From positions 285,168 through 349,167 of the forward strand of contig JAVBQL010000013.1 in the NCBI GenBank assembly GCA_031549085.1: DNA of 64,000 bases, written 5' to 3'. Shown one piece after another: positions 36,448 to 45,346 of this stretch. Every line of letters begins with the position of its first letter. Within the stretch, counting starts at the first letter, position 1. The notes beneath the pieces were generated by a model. The model had not been told where the DNA came from and did no database searches. It worked only from the letters and a program-made list of their open reading frames with translations. Made by a program: the position numbers and the translations under genes. The stretch comes from JAVBQL01 sp031549085 (GTDB lineage Bacteria > Spirochaetota > GWE2-31-10 > MWDO01).

Positions 36448-36660
36448 TAAATTCTCCTTTAAAAAAACAAATATTAAAATATAATTTTATAAATAATGGA
36501 TATATATGATTAAACTATAAATATTATATATTGTATTATAAATAAGTCAAGATAATTTGTTAAAAATTAATCTATTGTTTGGATAATTTTAGTGATTTGC
36601 AGTAAAAAAAATATAAGTTTAATATAGGGGCCTATTAATATAACACTAATAAGATATACC

Positions 36661-36815
36661 ATTTTTTGTATTACTCATCAGTATGAAGAGCTATAATGAG
36701 AGAACGCTACTTAAAAAAGAGAAAGAAGAGAGAGTAACATTCGCTCATTATATATTTTCGTACTGACAGGTAAACTAGATATAAAGTTGTGCTGCTAATT
36801 TGGTGTTAATAGGAT
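36661..36815. repeat. Foldback repeat element C
   Basis: CAGTATGAAGAGCTATAATG (from 36679) continuing to AGAGAACGCTAC pairs with GTAACATTCGCTCATTATAT (from 36735) continuing to TTTTCGTACTG. The 42 nt after it, ACTAGATATAAAGTTGTGCT and onward to TTAATAGGATG, are nearly identical to 34598-34640 in element B. It has no extra inner hairpin. Other bases in the 36448-36881 gap hold no gene. Confidence 0.65.
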
Positions 36816-36881
36816 GTTATTATAGAAGAGAACTGTTTGTATATTTTTATATCAAAAAAGTATATAAACAAAAAAATAAAA

Positions 36882-37637
36882 CTACCTAATAGAGTTAATA
36901 AAGCTCTGTAACCTTGAGTGTCTAGGAGAATTAAATATAGCTAAAGGAGTGCCGGATTCGACAATCACACCATTATCCATAAAGATAACATTGTCAGATA
37001 TCTCTTTTGCCAGCCCCATCTCATGAGTAACAATAAGCATACTCATCTTCTCTTTAGCAAGATTCTCTATAACCTTAATAACCTCTCCAACAAGCTCTGG
37101 ATCAAGAGCAGAGGTCGGTTCATCAAAGAGCATTATATCAGGCTTCATTCCAAGTGCACGGGCAATTGCAACCCTCTGCTTCTGGCCGCCAGAGAGCTTT
37201 GAGGGATAGACATCTTTTTTATCAAAAATACCAACCTTATTAAGCAGATGTTTAGCCATCTCTATAGCATTTTTTTTCTTCATCTTATTAACAAAGATTG
37301 GCGCCTCAATAATATTTTGCAAAACAGTCATATGCGGAAAGAGATTAAAATTTTGAAAAACCATACCAATCTTTTTGCATGACTCTTTTATCACTTTTTG
37401 TGGAATAATTTTGGTTTCGCTGTCTGTTATATGGGCAGTCTCTATATCCTCTATTTTTATTATGCCTTTATCAATTTTTTCAAGGTGATTTATTGTTCGA
37501 AGAAGTGTAGATTTCCCAGAGCCTGATGGACCTATTATCGATATAATATTTCCCTTGAGAAGAGTTAAGTCTATTCCCTTTATAACCTCAAGATGTCCAA
37601 ATTTTTTATGTATATCTCTCATCGTAATCATATTCAT
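36882..37637 (-). CDS. Polar amino acid-type ABC transporter ATP-binding protein
   Basis: A 251-residue ATPase from ATG 37637 (AAAGGA upstream). It has Walker A IIGPSGSGKSTLLRTI, the Q-loop in VFQNFNLFPH, signature LSGGQKQRVAIARAL, Walker B IMLFDEPTSALDPE and switch His in IVTHEMG. These and its length place it with GlnQ/HisP/ArtP. It powers the permease encoded just upstream (14 nt gap). No substrate-binding protein gene adjoins. Confidence 0.93.
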   Translation of the reverse strand: MNMITMRDIHKKFGHLEVIKGIDLTLLKGNIISIIGPSGSGKSTLLRTINHLEKIDKGIIKIEDIETAHITDSETKIIPQKVIKESCKKIGMVFQNFNLFPHMTVLQNIIEAPIFVNKMKKKNAIEMAKHLLNKVGIFDKKDVYPSKLSGGQKQRVAIARALGMKPDIMLFDEPTSALDPELVGEVIKVIENLAKEKMSMLIVTHEMGLAKEISDNVIFMDNGVIVESGTPLAIFNSPRHSRLQSFINSIR

Positions 37638-37650
37638 TATAAAAAATCCT

Positions 37651-38292
37651 TTAATAGACAATCTTCTTTTCGAGGTAGCGAAAAAATAGAACTATCACTG
37701 ATGTTAATATTAAATAGATAATTGCTGCTATTATAAATGGAACTATTGTAAAGTCTCTAGTTAGAATCTCTTTGGCAGCCTTCAATATATCGCCCAAACC
37801 AATTACGATAACCAGTGCAGAGTCCTTAACTAAGTTTATTGCTTCGTTGCTTAATGCTGGAAGTGATCGCTTTACCATCTGTGGAATGATAATTCTTCCC
37901 ATATAGTGCGGATAGCTCATACTTAAGGCTCGTGATGCCTCATACTGTCCACTCTCTATGGACTCAATCCCTCCGCGGAATATCTCTGCGAAGTATGCAG
38001 CATAGTTCAAAACAAAGGTTAGAAGGGCTGCTGCAAAAGGCTTTAATGTAAATCCCAAAATTCCCAGTCCATAATAGAAGAAAAAGAGCTGCAAAATAAG
38101 GGGAGTCCCTCTAAAAACCCAAGTGTATATACCAACACCTACTTTTAGAAACCTAAATTTAGTAGTGGAGAGCATTGATAAAACAAGCCCCAGTGGAATT
38201 GATAGAAGCAGTGTCGAAAAGTAGAGTTTAAAAGTAATTGTGGACTCTTTCAATATATATGCTGTGGTTTTTATGATATAGCTTATATCCAT
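37651..38292 (-). CDS. Polar amino acid-type ABC transporter permease
   Basis: A 213-residue HisM/GlnP-type permease with about five membrane segments. The EAA loop that docks on the ATPase is EASRALSMSYPHYMGRIIIP followed by QMVKRSLPALSNEAINLVKD. FRGTPLILQLFFFYYG is the conserved second-segment sequence. It lies 27 nt downstream of thiE, so the transporter appears to be co-transcribed with thiamine synthesis genes. The substrate may be a thiazole or thiamine-related compound or an amino acid such as cysteine or tyrosine used by ThiH; this is context only. Confidence 0.92.
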   Translation of the reverse strand: MDISYIIKTTAYILKESTITFKLYFSTLLLSIPLGLVLSMLSTTKFRFLKVGVGIYTWVFRGTPLILQLFFFYYGLGILGFTLKPFAAALLTFVLNYAAYFAEIFRGGIESIESGQYEASRALSMSYPHYMGRIIIPQMVKRSLPALSNEAINLVKDSALVIVIGLGDILKAAKEILTRDFTIVPFIIAAIIYLILTSVIVLFFRYLEKKIVY

Positions 38293-38319
38293 CTATACTC
38301 TCTCTTCTTTAATAATCTT

Positions 38320-38946
38320 CTATTTTTTTTGATTCTCTTTTATTAGAGTTAACAGTTCTGATACCCTCTCTCTTATACTATCTGCCTCTGTTATCTCTGT
38401 GACACAAGCGATATTTTTGATACCCATTTGAGAGAGTATCGGCATATGCTCTCTCTTTATACCGCCCATTACACTAAAAGGTAAAGAAGTTTTAATATTG
38501 TTTAAAAAATCTAACCCCAGAGGCTCAATTGAGAGGCTTTTTGTGTTTGTCCTAAATATTGGTCCAATATTTATATATGTTGCTCCACCTTTTTCAGCCT
38601 CTCTTATCTCATCTTCATTGTGGGTAGATACTCCAATTATCAAATCTTTAGAGAGAGCTCTTGCTAGTTTCAATGGAAGATCATCTTGCCCAAGATGTAC
38701 CCCATCAGCATGGACAGATAGTGCAACATCAATTTCATCATCAATGATAAGAGCAACACCACTCTTTGCTGTTATCTCTCTGAACTGAAGAGCCAAAATG
38801 GATAGCTCTTTTTTTGAGATATTCTTTTCTCTTAATTGGACAATCGTTGCTCCGCCTTTAATTATCTCATTTAGGACAAATAGAGGAGAACGTCCTTTGC
38901 AAAATTCACTGCTTATTACAGGATACAAGTAATGTTCAAATTTCAC
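38320..38946 (-). CDS. thiE: Thiamine-phosphate synthase
   Basis: A 208-residue TIM-barrel enzyme joining the pyrimidine and thiazole parts into thiamine phosphate. Motifs: GGATIVQLREKNISKKEL, ALIIDDEIDVAL, DGVHLGQDDLPL and IGVSTHNEDEI, then YINIGPIFRTNTK and PFSVMGGIK. The start overlaps the thiH stop by one base. Confidence 0.95.
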   Translation of the reverse strand: MKFEHYLYPVISSEFCKGRSPLFVLNEIIKGGATIVQLREKNISKKELSILALQFREITAKSGVALIIDDEIDVALSVHADGVHLGQDDLPLKLARALSKDLIIGVSTHNEDEIREAEKGGATYINIGPIFRTNTKSLSIEPLGLDFLNNIKTSLPFSVMGGIKREHMPILSQMGIKNIACVTEITEADSIRERVSELLTLIKENQKK

Positions 38947-40100
38947 TATTTAACACCTAAGAAATTATTATCCCAATCTTTGAAAGCAACATCATAACCA
39001 TTATTATTTATTAGCTTTACTATCTCATCTAAACTTCTCTCATCAGAGACATCAAATTGAGTTCCGCTATTGCAATCTGCTGAGTATCCACCAGGATTTG
39101 TCTTTGCGCCAGCACTTACATGGGTCATGCAGAAGAATATTATATTGTCTCTAAATGATGGGCGTTCTCTTGTTGAGAGTACAAACGGGAGATCTTCAAA
39201 AAGAAGTCGCAGTACAGAGATCAAAAGTATAAGCTCTCTATCACTTACAGATGAGGGGGTAGAAAAATCAGCATCAGCGGAGTTTATTCTTGGAAAGCTT
39301 ACAGAGAGCTCCCCTTTATAGTAGTTTTTTTGCAAATATAGAAGATGGTTTGCCATCATAAAGGCTTCAAATCTAAAATCATAGAGACCCAAGAGAGCAC
39401 CAATCCCAACCTTACGGATTCCACCCTGAAATGCTCTGTCAGGGGTATCTAGTCGCCAGCTATAATTACTCTTTTTCCCTTTTTTGTGATAAACCTTATA
39501 GGCTTCTTGGTTGTATGTCTCTTGATAGACAGTAACCCCTCTGGCACCAGCATCAGATAGCCCCTTGTACTCTTCAGTGGACATTGGGTATACCTCAAGC
39601 GAGACATAAGTAAAATATTTTTTCGCTAAGGTGACCATCTCTTTTATATATGAGTAGGGTACAGCATTAGGAGCCTCACCTGTTAGAAGAATGATATTAT
39701 CAAAACCCATGCTTTTTAGGGCTCTCATCTCTTTTTCTGCCTCATCAAAACTCAAGGTCTTTCTAACTATAGTGCTTGTATGGTTGAATCCACAATATGT
39801 GCAGCTATTTGTGCACTCATTAGAGAGATATATTGGTGCATAGAGGTTGATCACTTTTCCAAACCTCTTTATTGTCATATCGCTTGCTCTTCTAGCAATT
39901 GTTGGAAGAAAATCTAATGCCAATGGGGATATAAGTCTTAAAAAATCTTCAAACTCGATTCTATCTTTGGATAGTGAGGCTAGAATTGAGTCTTTAGTTG
40001 TATTCTCAATAATTTTTTTTGATTTTTCCCAGTCAAAATTTATAGCATTGCTATTTTTAGAATTGTTGTTAAAAAAATCAAAAAAATTATTATTGTTCAT
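38946..40100 (-). CDS. thiH: 2-iminoacetate synthase (radical SAM)
   Basis: A 384-residue ThiH. The radical SAM cluster motif is CTNSCTYCGFNH, followed by ILLTGEAP and SLEVYPMSTEEYK. The enzyme cleaves tyrosine to form dehydroglycine (2-iminoacetate) for thiazole synthesis, the anaerobic alternative to ThiO. The C-terminal FFCMTHVSAGAKTNPGGYS is also typical of the family. It lies 23 nt after thiG. Confidence 0.96.
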   Translation of the reverse strand: MNNNNFFDFFNNNSKNSNAINFDWEKSKKIIENTTKDSILASLSKDRIEFEDFLRLISPLALDFLPTIARRASDMTIKRFGKVINLYAPIYLSNECTNSCTYCGFNHTSTIVRKTLSFDEAEKEMRALKSMGFDNIILLTGEAPNAVPYSYIKEMVTLAKKYFTYVSLEVYPMSTEEYKGLSDAGARGVTVYQETYNQEAYKVYHKKGKKSNYSWRLDTPDRAFQGGIRKVGIGALLGLYDFRFEAFMMANHLLYLQKNYYKGELSVSFPRINSADADFSTPSSVSDRELILLISVLRLLFEDLPFVLSTRERPSFRDNIIFFCMTHVSAGAKTNPGGYSADCNSGTQFDVSDERSLDEIVKLINNNGYDVAFKDWDNNFLGVK

Positions 40101-40123
40101 ATTTATTTCTTATGGTTTAATAA

Positions 40124-40897
40124 TTAAAGTTTGCTAACCCAATCAAGTGAACTTGATGGGGAGGCAATATCTCGCTCTGCAGCAATTCCAGCAAGATAAC
40201 CATTTCTTCCAGCAATAACAGCATCTCTAAAAGCTTTTGCCATTAGGAGTGGGTTGTTGGCAACTGCTATTGCTGTATTTATCATTACAGCATCAGCTCC
40301 AAGCTCCATTGCAAGTGCAGCATCAGATGGTCTTCCGATCCCAGCATCTACAATTACAGGTACTTTTGCCTCTCTTACTATTATTCTAATGAATTCTCTT
40401 GTCTGCAAACCTCTGTTTGTTCCAATTGGAGAGCCAAGAGGCATAACTGTTGCTGCTCCCTCATCTTCAAGCTTCTTTGCTAATATTGGATCTGCATTTA
40501 TATATGGCATAACATAAAAACCCTCTTTTACAAGAGCCTTTGTCGCCTTTAATGTCTCCTCTCCATCAGGCAGCAGATATTTTGATTCAGGTGTCACCTC
40601 TATCTTTATCCAGTTTGAGTTTAGAGCCTCTCTTGCAATAAGGGCGATACGGATTGCCTCATCAGCACTTTTTGCCCCTGAAGTATTTGGAAGAATTGTA
40701 TATTTCTTACTGTCGATAAAAGAGGCTAAATTATCAGAAGGATTATTAAAATCAACTCTTCGTAAAGCTATTGTTACCATCTCTGCATTTGAATCCTCAA
40801 TAGCTCTTACCATTACCTCTTTTGATGGATATTTTCCTGTTCCAACAATAAGTCTTGAGGAAAACTCCCTATCTTTTAAAATAAATTTGTCACTCAT
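40124..40897 (-). CDS. thiG: Thiazole synthase
   Basis: A 257-residue ThiG. Motifs: FSSRLIVGTGKYPS, LPNTSGAKSADEAIRIA, IKIEVTPESKYLLPD with the Schiff-base lysine region, MPLGSPIGTNRGLQTRE and PVIVDAGIGRPSDAALAMEL. It makes the thiazole phosphate from deoxyxylulose phosphate, ThiS thiocarboxylate and dehydroglycine. thiS and thiF are not adjacent. A strong promoter lies upstream but no TPP riboswitch could be recognised in the 100-nt leader. Confidence 0.96.
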   Translation of the reverse strand: MSDKFILKDREFSSRLIVGTGKYPSKEVMVRAIEDSNAEMVTIALRRVDFNNPSDNLASFIDSKKYTILPNTSGAKSADEAIRIALIAREALNSNWIKIEVTPESKYLLPDGEETLKATKALVKEGFYVMPYINADPILAKKLEDEGAATVMPLGSPIGTNRGLQTREFIRIIVREAKVPVIVDAGIGRPSDAALAMELGADAVMINTAIAVANNPLLMAKAFRDAVIAGRNGYLAGIAAERDIASPSSSLDWVSKL

Positions 40898-40967
40898 ATT
40901 TTTTTCTCTTATAAAATTTTGGTTTTTAAATAGGATATATCAAAAAGCAAAAATTTGAAGTGTATAC

Positions 40968-40996
40968 ATAATATAAAAAAAAAGATAAGTTGTCAA
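40968..40996 (-). promoter_or_regulatory. Sigma-70-like promoter for the thiG-thiH-thiE-ABC group
   Basis: Minus-strand TTGACA, a 17-nt spacer and TATTAT, about 70 nt before the thiG ATG. No TPP riboswitch consensus (CUGAGA, or the conserved 3' ACCUGAU segment) is seen between promoter and start. Confidence 0.65.
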
Positions 40997-41037
40997 AATT
41001 TAAAAAAGATATTTTTAGTAGTAGTTTAGGTGTAGGC

Positions 41038-41961
41038 TTAAACAATCATCTCAATCTCTTCAGGTAATAGGTCAACTTTTATATGAGATTCTGGGGAGAT
41101 CTCCCCATCAAGAATTATATCTGTCTTTGGATCAAGTTCAATCTCTATTGATGAGGCCTTGAAGGTAAAAAAATCTTTTTGGGCTATTACTTTATTTAGC
41201 GCTGCACTGAAAACACCTTTAATAAAGCTTCTTCTGCTTGAGGAGTGGGCTATAGAGACATTCATAAATCCATCATTGTGAATGGCACTTGGAGCCAAAA
41301 GTATATTTCCGCCAGCATACTTTGTGTTTGATACTGTTATAAAGATAACATCATCAAGATTAAGAGTTTTTATCTCTCCATTTTCATCTCTATAAGTTGA
41401 TTTAAGTATATATTTTTTAAACTCTTTCATAGCTTTTGCTATTCCAAAAATATATTTTAGTTTTTCAAAAGACTCTACATTAACAACATACTTCATTGCA
41501 TCACTTATAAAACCTATCCCAACAACATTTAGACAATAGTAGATAGTTCCATCTTCTCTAACAGTTCTTAAAACATCAAACTTTGTTACAGGGTTTTCAC
41601 TGTGAAAATCTCTCCCCTTTTTTATATGGTGGTGTCCAAAGTGTCTTAATATTGCATTTCCTGTTCCAAAAGGCAGTAGAAGGATAGGAATTCGGTTCTC
41701 TTTTGGGAAAGTCATAAGAATATTTACAACTGATGATACAGTTCCATCTCCGCCTACAGTTACGATTAGATCATTTTTTTTATCTTCGCATATTTTGATA
41801 ATTCTATTTATAGATTCATCTTTTGTGGTGATTTTGTAGAGCTCTAAATCATCTTTTTTTAGAAGTTTTTTGATGACCTTATATATTGACTCAAAGTTTT
41901 TACCATTCTTCCCTCCGTTTGAATAGGGGTTAAATATCACTATTGGATTCTTATATATCAT
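41038..41961 (-). CDS. Diacylglycerol kinase-family lipid kinase
   Basis: A 307-residue protein with the DAGK catalytic domain. The nucleotide-binding motif is LIVTVGGDGTVSSVVN, preceded by IFNPYSNGGKNGKNF and followed by ILLLPFGTGNAILRHFG. The C-terminal part has the YegS/DagK-like strands NTKYAGGNILLAPSA and DFFTFKASSIEIEL, with DGEIS near the end. It probably phosphorylates diacylglycerol or a related lipid at the inner membrane. It follows a TPR-like gene after 4 nt, so the two may be one transcript. Confidence 0.88.
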   Translation of the reverse strand: MIYKNPIVIFNPYSNGGKNGKNFESIYKVIKKLLKKDDLELYKITTKDESINRIIKICEDKKNDLIVTVGGDGTVSSVVNILMTFPKENRIPILLLPFGTGNAILRHFGHHHIKKGRDFHSENPVTKFDVLRTVREDGTIYYCLNVVGIGFISDAMKYVVNVESFEKLKYIFGIAKAMKEFKKYILKSTYRDENGEIKTLNLDDVIFITVSNTKYAGGNILLAPSAIHNDGFMNVSIAHSSSRRSFIKGVFSAALNKVIAQKDFFTFKASSIEIELDPKTDIILDGEISPESHIKVDLLPEEIEMIV

Positions 41962-41965
41962 ATTT

Positions 41966-43003
41966 TTAATCTTTCAATTCTGAGTACATTATCCTATATT
42001 TTTTATCTATTTTAAAGTATTCCACTCTGTTAGTAATCTCAGCCTCTCTGCCACTGTTTTTAGAGAAGGTAATAGCAATGTCAAAATAGTAGGTTGCGAT
42101 ATCTTCATTATCTTTCAAGAGAGAGGCATAGCCCAAAAAGAACATTATGTCATCTATTATTGCTCTGTCCTCTGTTGATATATTTTTGTTTATTCTCTTG
42201 TCAGAGAGATAGTTTATAAAATCTATTGGGTTTGTATATTGAAAGCTATCTTGATACTGTTTTACCAAGGAGTCATAGTAGGTCATCCATACAACTGCTG
42301 CATTTACAAGATAGAATAGAGCATCATCTGGCCTCTGCAATAGGGCAGCTCTCTTGCCTTGTTCAAATAGTGCCTTCATATATTGAATGCCATCAATACG
42401 ATATATTCTAAAACATCTCTCAAGCGATGGGTCCTCTTTTATATTTAGACGTACTCTATCCCAAAACTCTCTCTTTTTTAAAGACAAATATTTGTTGATA
42501 ATCTCACTGTATACAACAGAGGCAATATCAAAATCGTTTTTCTTTTTGTAGACATCCGCCTGCTTATATTTTATCTCGATAAGTTTTTCATCATAGTCAA
42601 AAAAAGCTTTTTGAGAGAGTGCCTTTTTATATTCTCTATCGGCCTCCTCTAAAAAACCTGTTAAAAGGTAGAGGTCTCCCATTAGTTCATGATAGCTTGG
42701 ATACTCATCATCAACCATTATAGACTTTCTCTTCTCTTCAACAACTTTTTTGACCTCATAGTCAGTCATGTTTCTGTTTTTTACATCATCTCTAAGTTTT
42801 GTATAGTAAGCCCCCAATCTCTCATTTATATAGACCCTTTTTGCTGTATTTGCTTCAATCATTGCAAGGGCATACTCTCCTCTATCTTTAAGATTCTCTG
42901 CCCTCTTTAGATAGACCCAGCTTGGTTCATCTTTTTGAACCTCTTGAGAGGTAATATTAAAAACAGCAAAAGATAAAATAAAAAACAAAATAATTTTTTT
43001 CAT
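41966..43003 (-). CDS. Secreted TPR-like protein
   Basis: A protein of 345 residues starting at ATG 43003 with a signal peptide (MKKIILFFILSFAVFNITSQ). The rest is almost all helical with TPR-like pairs, for example AENLKDRGEYALAMIEANTAK and SYHELMGDLYLLTGFLEEAD, which suggests a scaffold in the periplasm. A longer frame opens at 43027, but AGGGTGG before 43003 and the signal peptide set the start. No enzyme motif is recognised. It lies 10 nt after ispG and 4 nt before the lipid kinase. Confidence 0.78.
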   Translation of the reverse strand: MKKIILFFILSFAVFNITSQEVQKDEPSWVYLKRAENLKDRGEYALAMIEANTAKRVYINERLGAYYTKLRDDVKNRNMTDYEVKKVVEEKRKSIMVDDEYPSYHELMGDLYLLTGFLEEADREYKKALSQKAFFDYDEKLIEIKYKQADVYKKKNDFDIASVVYSEIINKYLSLKKREFWDRVRLNIKEDPSLERCFRIYRIDGIQYMKALFEQGKRAALLQRPDDALFYLVNAAVVWMTYYDSLVKQYQDSFQYTNPIDFINYLSDKRINKNISTEDRAIIDDIMFFLGYASLLKDNEDIATYYFDIAITFSKNSGREAEITNRVEYFKIDKKYRIMYSELKD

Positions 43004-43013
43004 AGCCACCCTA

Positions 43014-44072
43014 TCACTTCTTATCATGACACTCTATATTCTTTTCAAGAAGAATCATAAGCTCATCTAAAATTTGAGTGTTATCAACAGTTTTTAATTT
43101 TTCACCATTCTCAAAAATTATAGAGCGCTCATTGCCGCATGCGACTCCAAAGGTTGCGTTTGAGGCCTCACCTGGTCCATTTACAACACAGCCCATAACA
43201 GCTATTTTTATTCTTCTATTTATATTCTTTTCGGCTATTTTTTCTTTTAAGCTTACAACTATTTGGCTAATATTTCCATTTGTACGCCCGCAGGTTGGGC
43301 AGCTTATTATTTCAAGCAGCTCTTCTCGTTTGCCTAGAGATTCCAATATTTTTTTGCCAACGATTATTTCGTTTTCTTCAGGGGCGGTTAGGCTTACTCT
43401 TATAGTGTCACCTATATTTTTCTGCAGAAGGGCAGAGATTCCAATGCTATTTTTTACTGTGCCATCAATCAGGTCTCCAGCCTCGGTAACACCTATATGG
43501 AGCGGGAAAGGAAAGAGAGTTGATGCTTTTTCGTTTACTTCTATAGTTTCTATAACTGATGAGGATTTGAATGAGAGAACAATTTTGTCATATCCATACT
43601 TTTCAAAGTAGCCGATCTCCTCTTTGGCAGATTCTATCATTGTGTCAATGCTATTTTTATATTTAGATGTAAGGTGTTTTGGGAGGGAACCGCCATTTAT
43701 ACCTATTCTCACAGGGATGTTGTACTCTTTAAGGCACTGTATAATCTCTTTTACTCTATCTTCATTTCCAATGTTGCCGGGGTTTATTCTAACTTTGTGT
43801 ACGCCAGCCTCTATAGATTTTATTGCCAACCTATAGTCAAAATGTATGTCAGCAACAATGGGTATAGGGCTCTCTTTCAGTACAATTTTTAGGCCATTAA
43901 GCTCATCTTCATCGGGAACACTTATCCTAATGATATCGCAGCCCATATTTGCAAACTTTTTTATCTTTTTTAGAGTTAAATCGGTCTCTTTTACTCTATT
44001 TTTTAACATTGTTTGTATTGGAATAGAGCCGTTTCCGATTGTTAAGTTTTTTATCTTTACATTTTTTTTCAT
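43014..44072 (-). CDS. ispG: 4-hydroxy-3-methylbut-2-enyl-diphosphate synthase
   Basis: A 352-residue IspG (GcpE) enzyme of the MEP isoprenoid pathway. The [4Fe-4S] ligands are visible in ISCPTCGRTNGN and VMGCVVNGPGEAS. N-terminal TIM-barrel motifs include GSIPIQTM, PIVADIHFDYRLAI and VRINPGNIGN, and PLHIGVTEAG. It converts methylerythritol cyclodiphosphate to HMBPP, needing reduced ferredoxin or flavodoxin. This indicates that the organism has the MEP pathway rather than only mevalonate. Confidence 0.97.
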   Translation of the reverse strand: MKKNVKIKNLTIGNGSIPIQTMLKNRVKETDLTLKKIKKFANMGCDIIRISVPDEDELNGLKIVLKESPIPIVADIHFDYRLAIKSIEAGVHKVRINPGNIGNEDRVKEIIQCLKEYNIPVRIGINGGSLPKHLTSKYKNSIDTMIESAKEEIGYFEKYGYDKIVLSFKSSSVIETIEVNEKASTLFPFPLHIGVTEAGDLIDGTVKNSIGISALLQKNIGDTIRVSLTAPEENEIIVGKKILESLGKREELLEIISCPTCGRTNGNISQIVVSLKEKIAEKNINRRIKIAVMGCVVNGPGEASNATFGVACGNERSIIFENGEKLKTVDNTQILDELMILLEKNIECHDKK

Positions 44073-44204
44073 ACAACACTATGAATACAAAAATAATTAT
44101 CCAAAGTCAAATTTTTTATTTTTTTTATTACAAAATACAAATTTTGCTTATTTTATGTATTGATATTGGAGAATACTTATTTAATGCTAATATTTTCATA
44201 AAAA

Positions 44205-44590
44205 TGGTGTTTTTTGTATAGCTCCATTGTCATTAATGTCCTATTAATATTAAACTAGTAATGTAACTTTATTTTTAGTTTACTTACTCAGTACGAAAAT
44301 ATCAAATGAGCGAATGGTACTCAAAAAAGAAAGAAAAAAAGAAAAAGTAGTTTTATATAGGTTTTTTTGCATGCCACATCCTTTTTGTTTTATTTTCATA
44401 TTTTTAAAATTAGGCTCTTTTTTGATTAACCCCAACCTATATAAAACTACTCTCTCTTTCTCTTTTTTTAGTAACGTTTACTCCTTATATCTCCACTTAC
44501 TGACCAGTAACTCAGAAAATAGGTATAGACTATCCATCAAAGTTTGGATAGGACTATAGTTAGAATAGAGCTATACGAAAAATGATATGG
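44205..44590. repeat. Foldback repeat element D (about 385 bp)
   Basis: The ends are GTGTTTTTTGTATAGCTC (left) and TAGAGCTATACGAAAAATGA (right), complements of each other. GAGCGAATGGTACTCAAAAA (about 44309) is the same arm as in element B and pairs with the CTTTTTTTAGTAACGTTTAC run near 44462. The inner hairpin differs from element B: AGTAGTTTTATATAGGTT and its complement AACCTATATAAAACTACT. No gene is seen in 44073-44620. Confidence 0.75.
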
Positions 44591-44620
44591 TAATAATATA
44601 TTATATATAAGTCGAAAAAA

Positions 44621-44953
44621 CTATTGTCTCTTTTTTTCTATATACTCCCTTGCATCAGGAACATGATCTATAAGATTGGCTTCATGTTCACAAGGGTACT
44701 CCTTGCACTCTGCGCAAGATTCATATCCTTTTGCGATATTGCATGAGCGCATTTCACAGCCAGAACAATAGACAAACCTTACCCCATCAGATTTACAGCC
44801 ACTACAATTAACATCTTTAGCCTCTATATTGAATTGCTGCATCTCTTGGCAATCTTTTGCAAGCTTCTCTCTTAAATTCTTATCATCATTTTTTGTTGCA
44901 ATAAAAACATCACAATTCTCGCAATTTAAACCACAATATCCTCTATTTTCCAT
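44621..44953 (-). CDS. DUF3795 cysteine-rich protein, copy 3 of three
   Basis: A 110-residue protein with MENRGYCGLNCENCDVFIAT at the start, a Cys-Ser-Gly-Cys pair, then CSGCEMRSCNIAKGYESCAE and CKEYPCEHE. The roughly dozen cysteines match the pattern of DUF3795 and probably bind zinc or an iron-sulphur cluster. Function is unknown. It is the last of three tandem copies transcribed in the same direction and the most diverged at residues 26-45. Spacer sequences between the copies are nearly identical, so they arose by tandem duplication. Confidence 0.85.
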   Translation of the reverse strand: MENRGYCGLNCENCDVFIATKNDDKNLREKLAKDCQEMQQFNIEAKDVNCSGCKSDGVRFVYCSGCEMRSCNIAKGYESCAECKEYPCEHEANLIDHVPDAREYIEKKRQ

Positions 44954-44983
44954 AGCTATTCCTTTTATTGAATATTAAAAAAA

Positions 44984-45316
44984 CTATTTTCTATTTTTTT
45001 CTATATACTCTCTTGCATCAGGCACATTGTTTATAAGATTGGACTCCTGTTCACAAGGGTACTCCTTACACTCTGCACAAGAGCTATATCCTTTTGTAAT
45101 ATTAGAAGAACGTATTTCACAATAAGCGCAAAAACTGATTTTTACTCCATCTTCTTTGCAGCCAACACAATTAATATCTTCTGCTCTTATTTCAACCTGA
45201 TTCATTTTTGACCACTCTTTAGCGGTCTTTTCTCTTAAGTTGTTATCATTATTTTTTGTTGCAACAAAAGCATCGCAGGTTTCACAATTTAAACCGCAAT
45301 ATCCTCTATTTTCCAT
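44984..45316 (-). CDS. DUF3795 cysteine-rich protein, copy 2 of three
   Basis: A 110-residue paralogue: CGLNCETCDAFVATKNNDNN, CVGCKEDGVKISFCAYCEI and SSCAECKEYPCEQES. Cysteine positions are as in copies 1 and 3 except in one pair region (CAYCEIRSSN). It is separated from copy 3 by 30 nt almost identical to the spacer between copies 1 and 2. Function is unknown. Confidence 0.85.
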   Translation of the reverse strand: MENRGYCGLNCETCDAFVATKNNDNNLREKTAKEWSKMNQVEIRAEDINCVGCKEDGVKISFCAYCEIRSSNITKGYSSCAECKEYPCEQESNLINNVPDAREYIEKNRK

Positions 45317-45346
45317 AGCTATTCCTTTTATTGAATATTAAAAAAA

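Noticed and set aside
40898..41037. TPP riboswitch before thiG
   Set aside because: The conserved CUGAGA and ACCUGAU segments are not present in the short leader.
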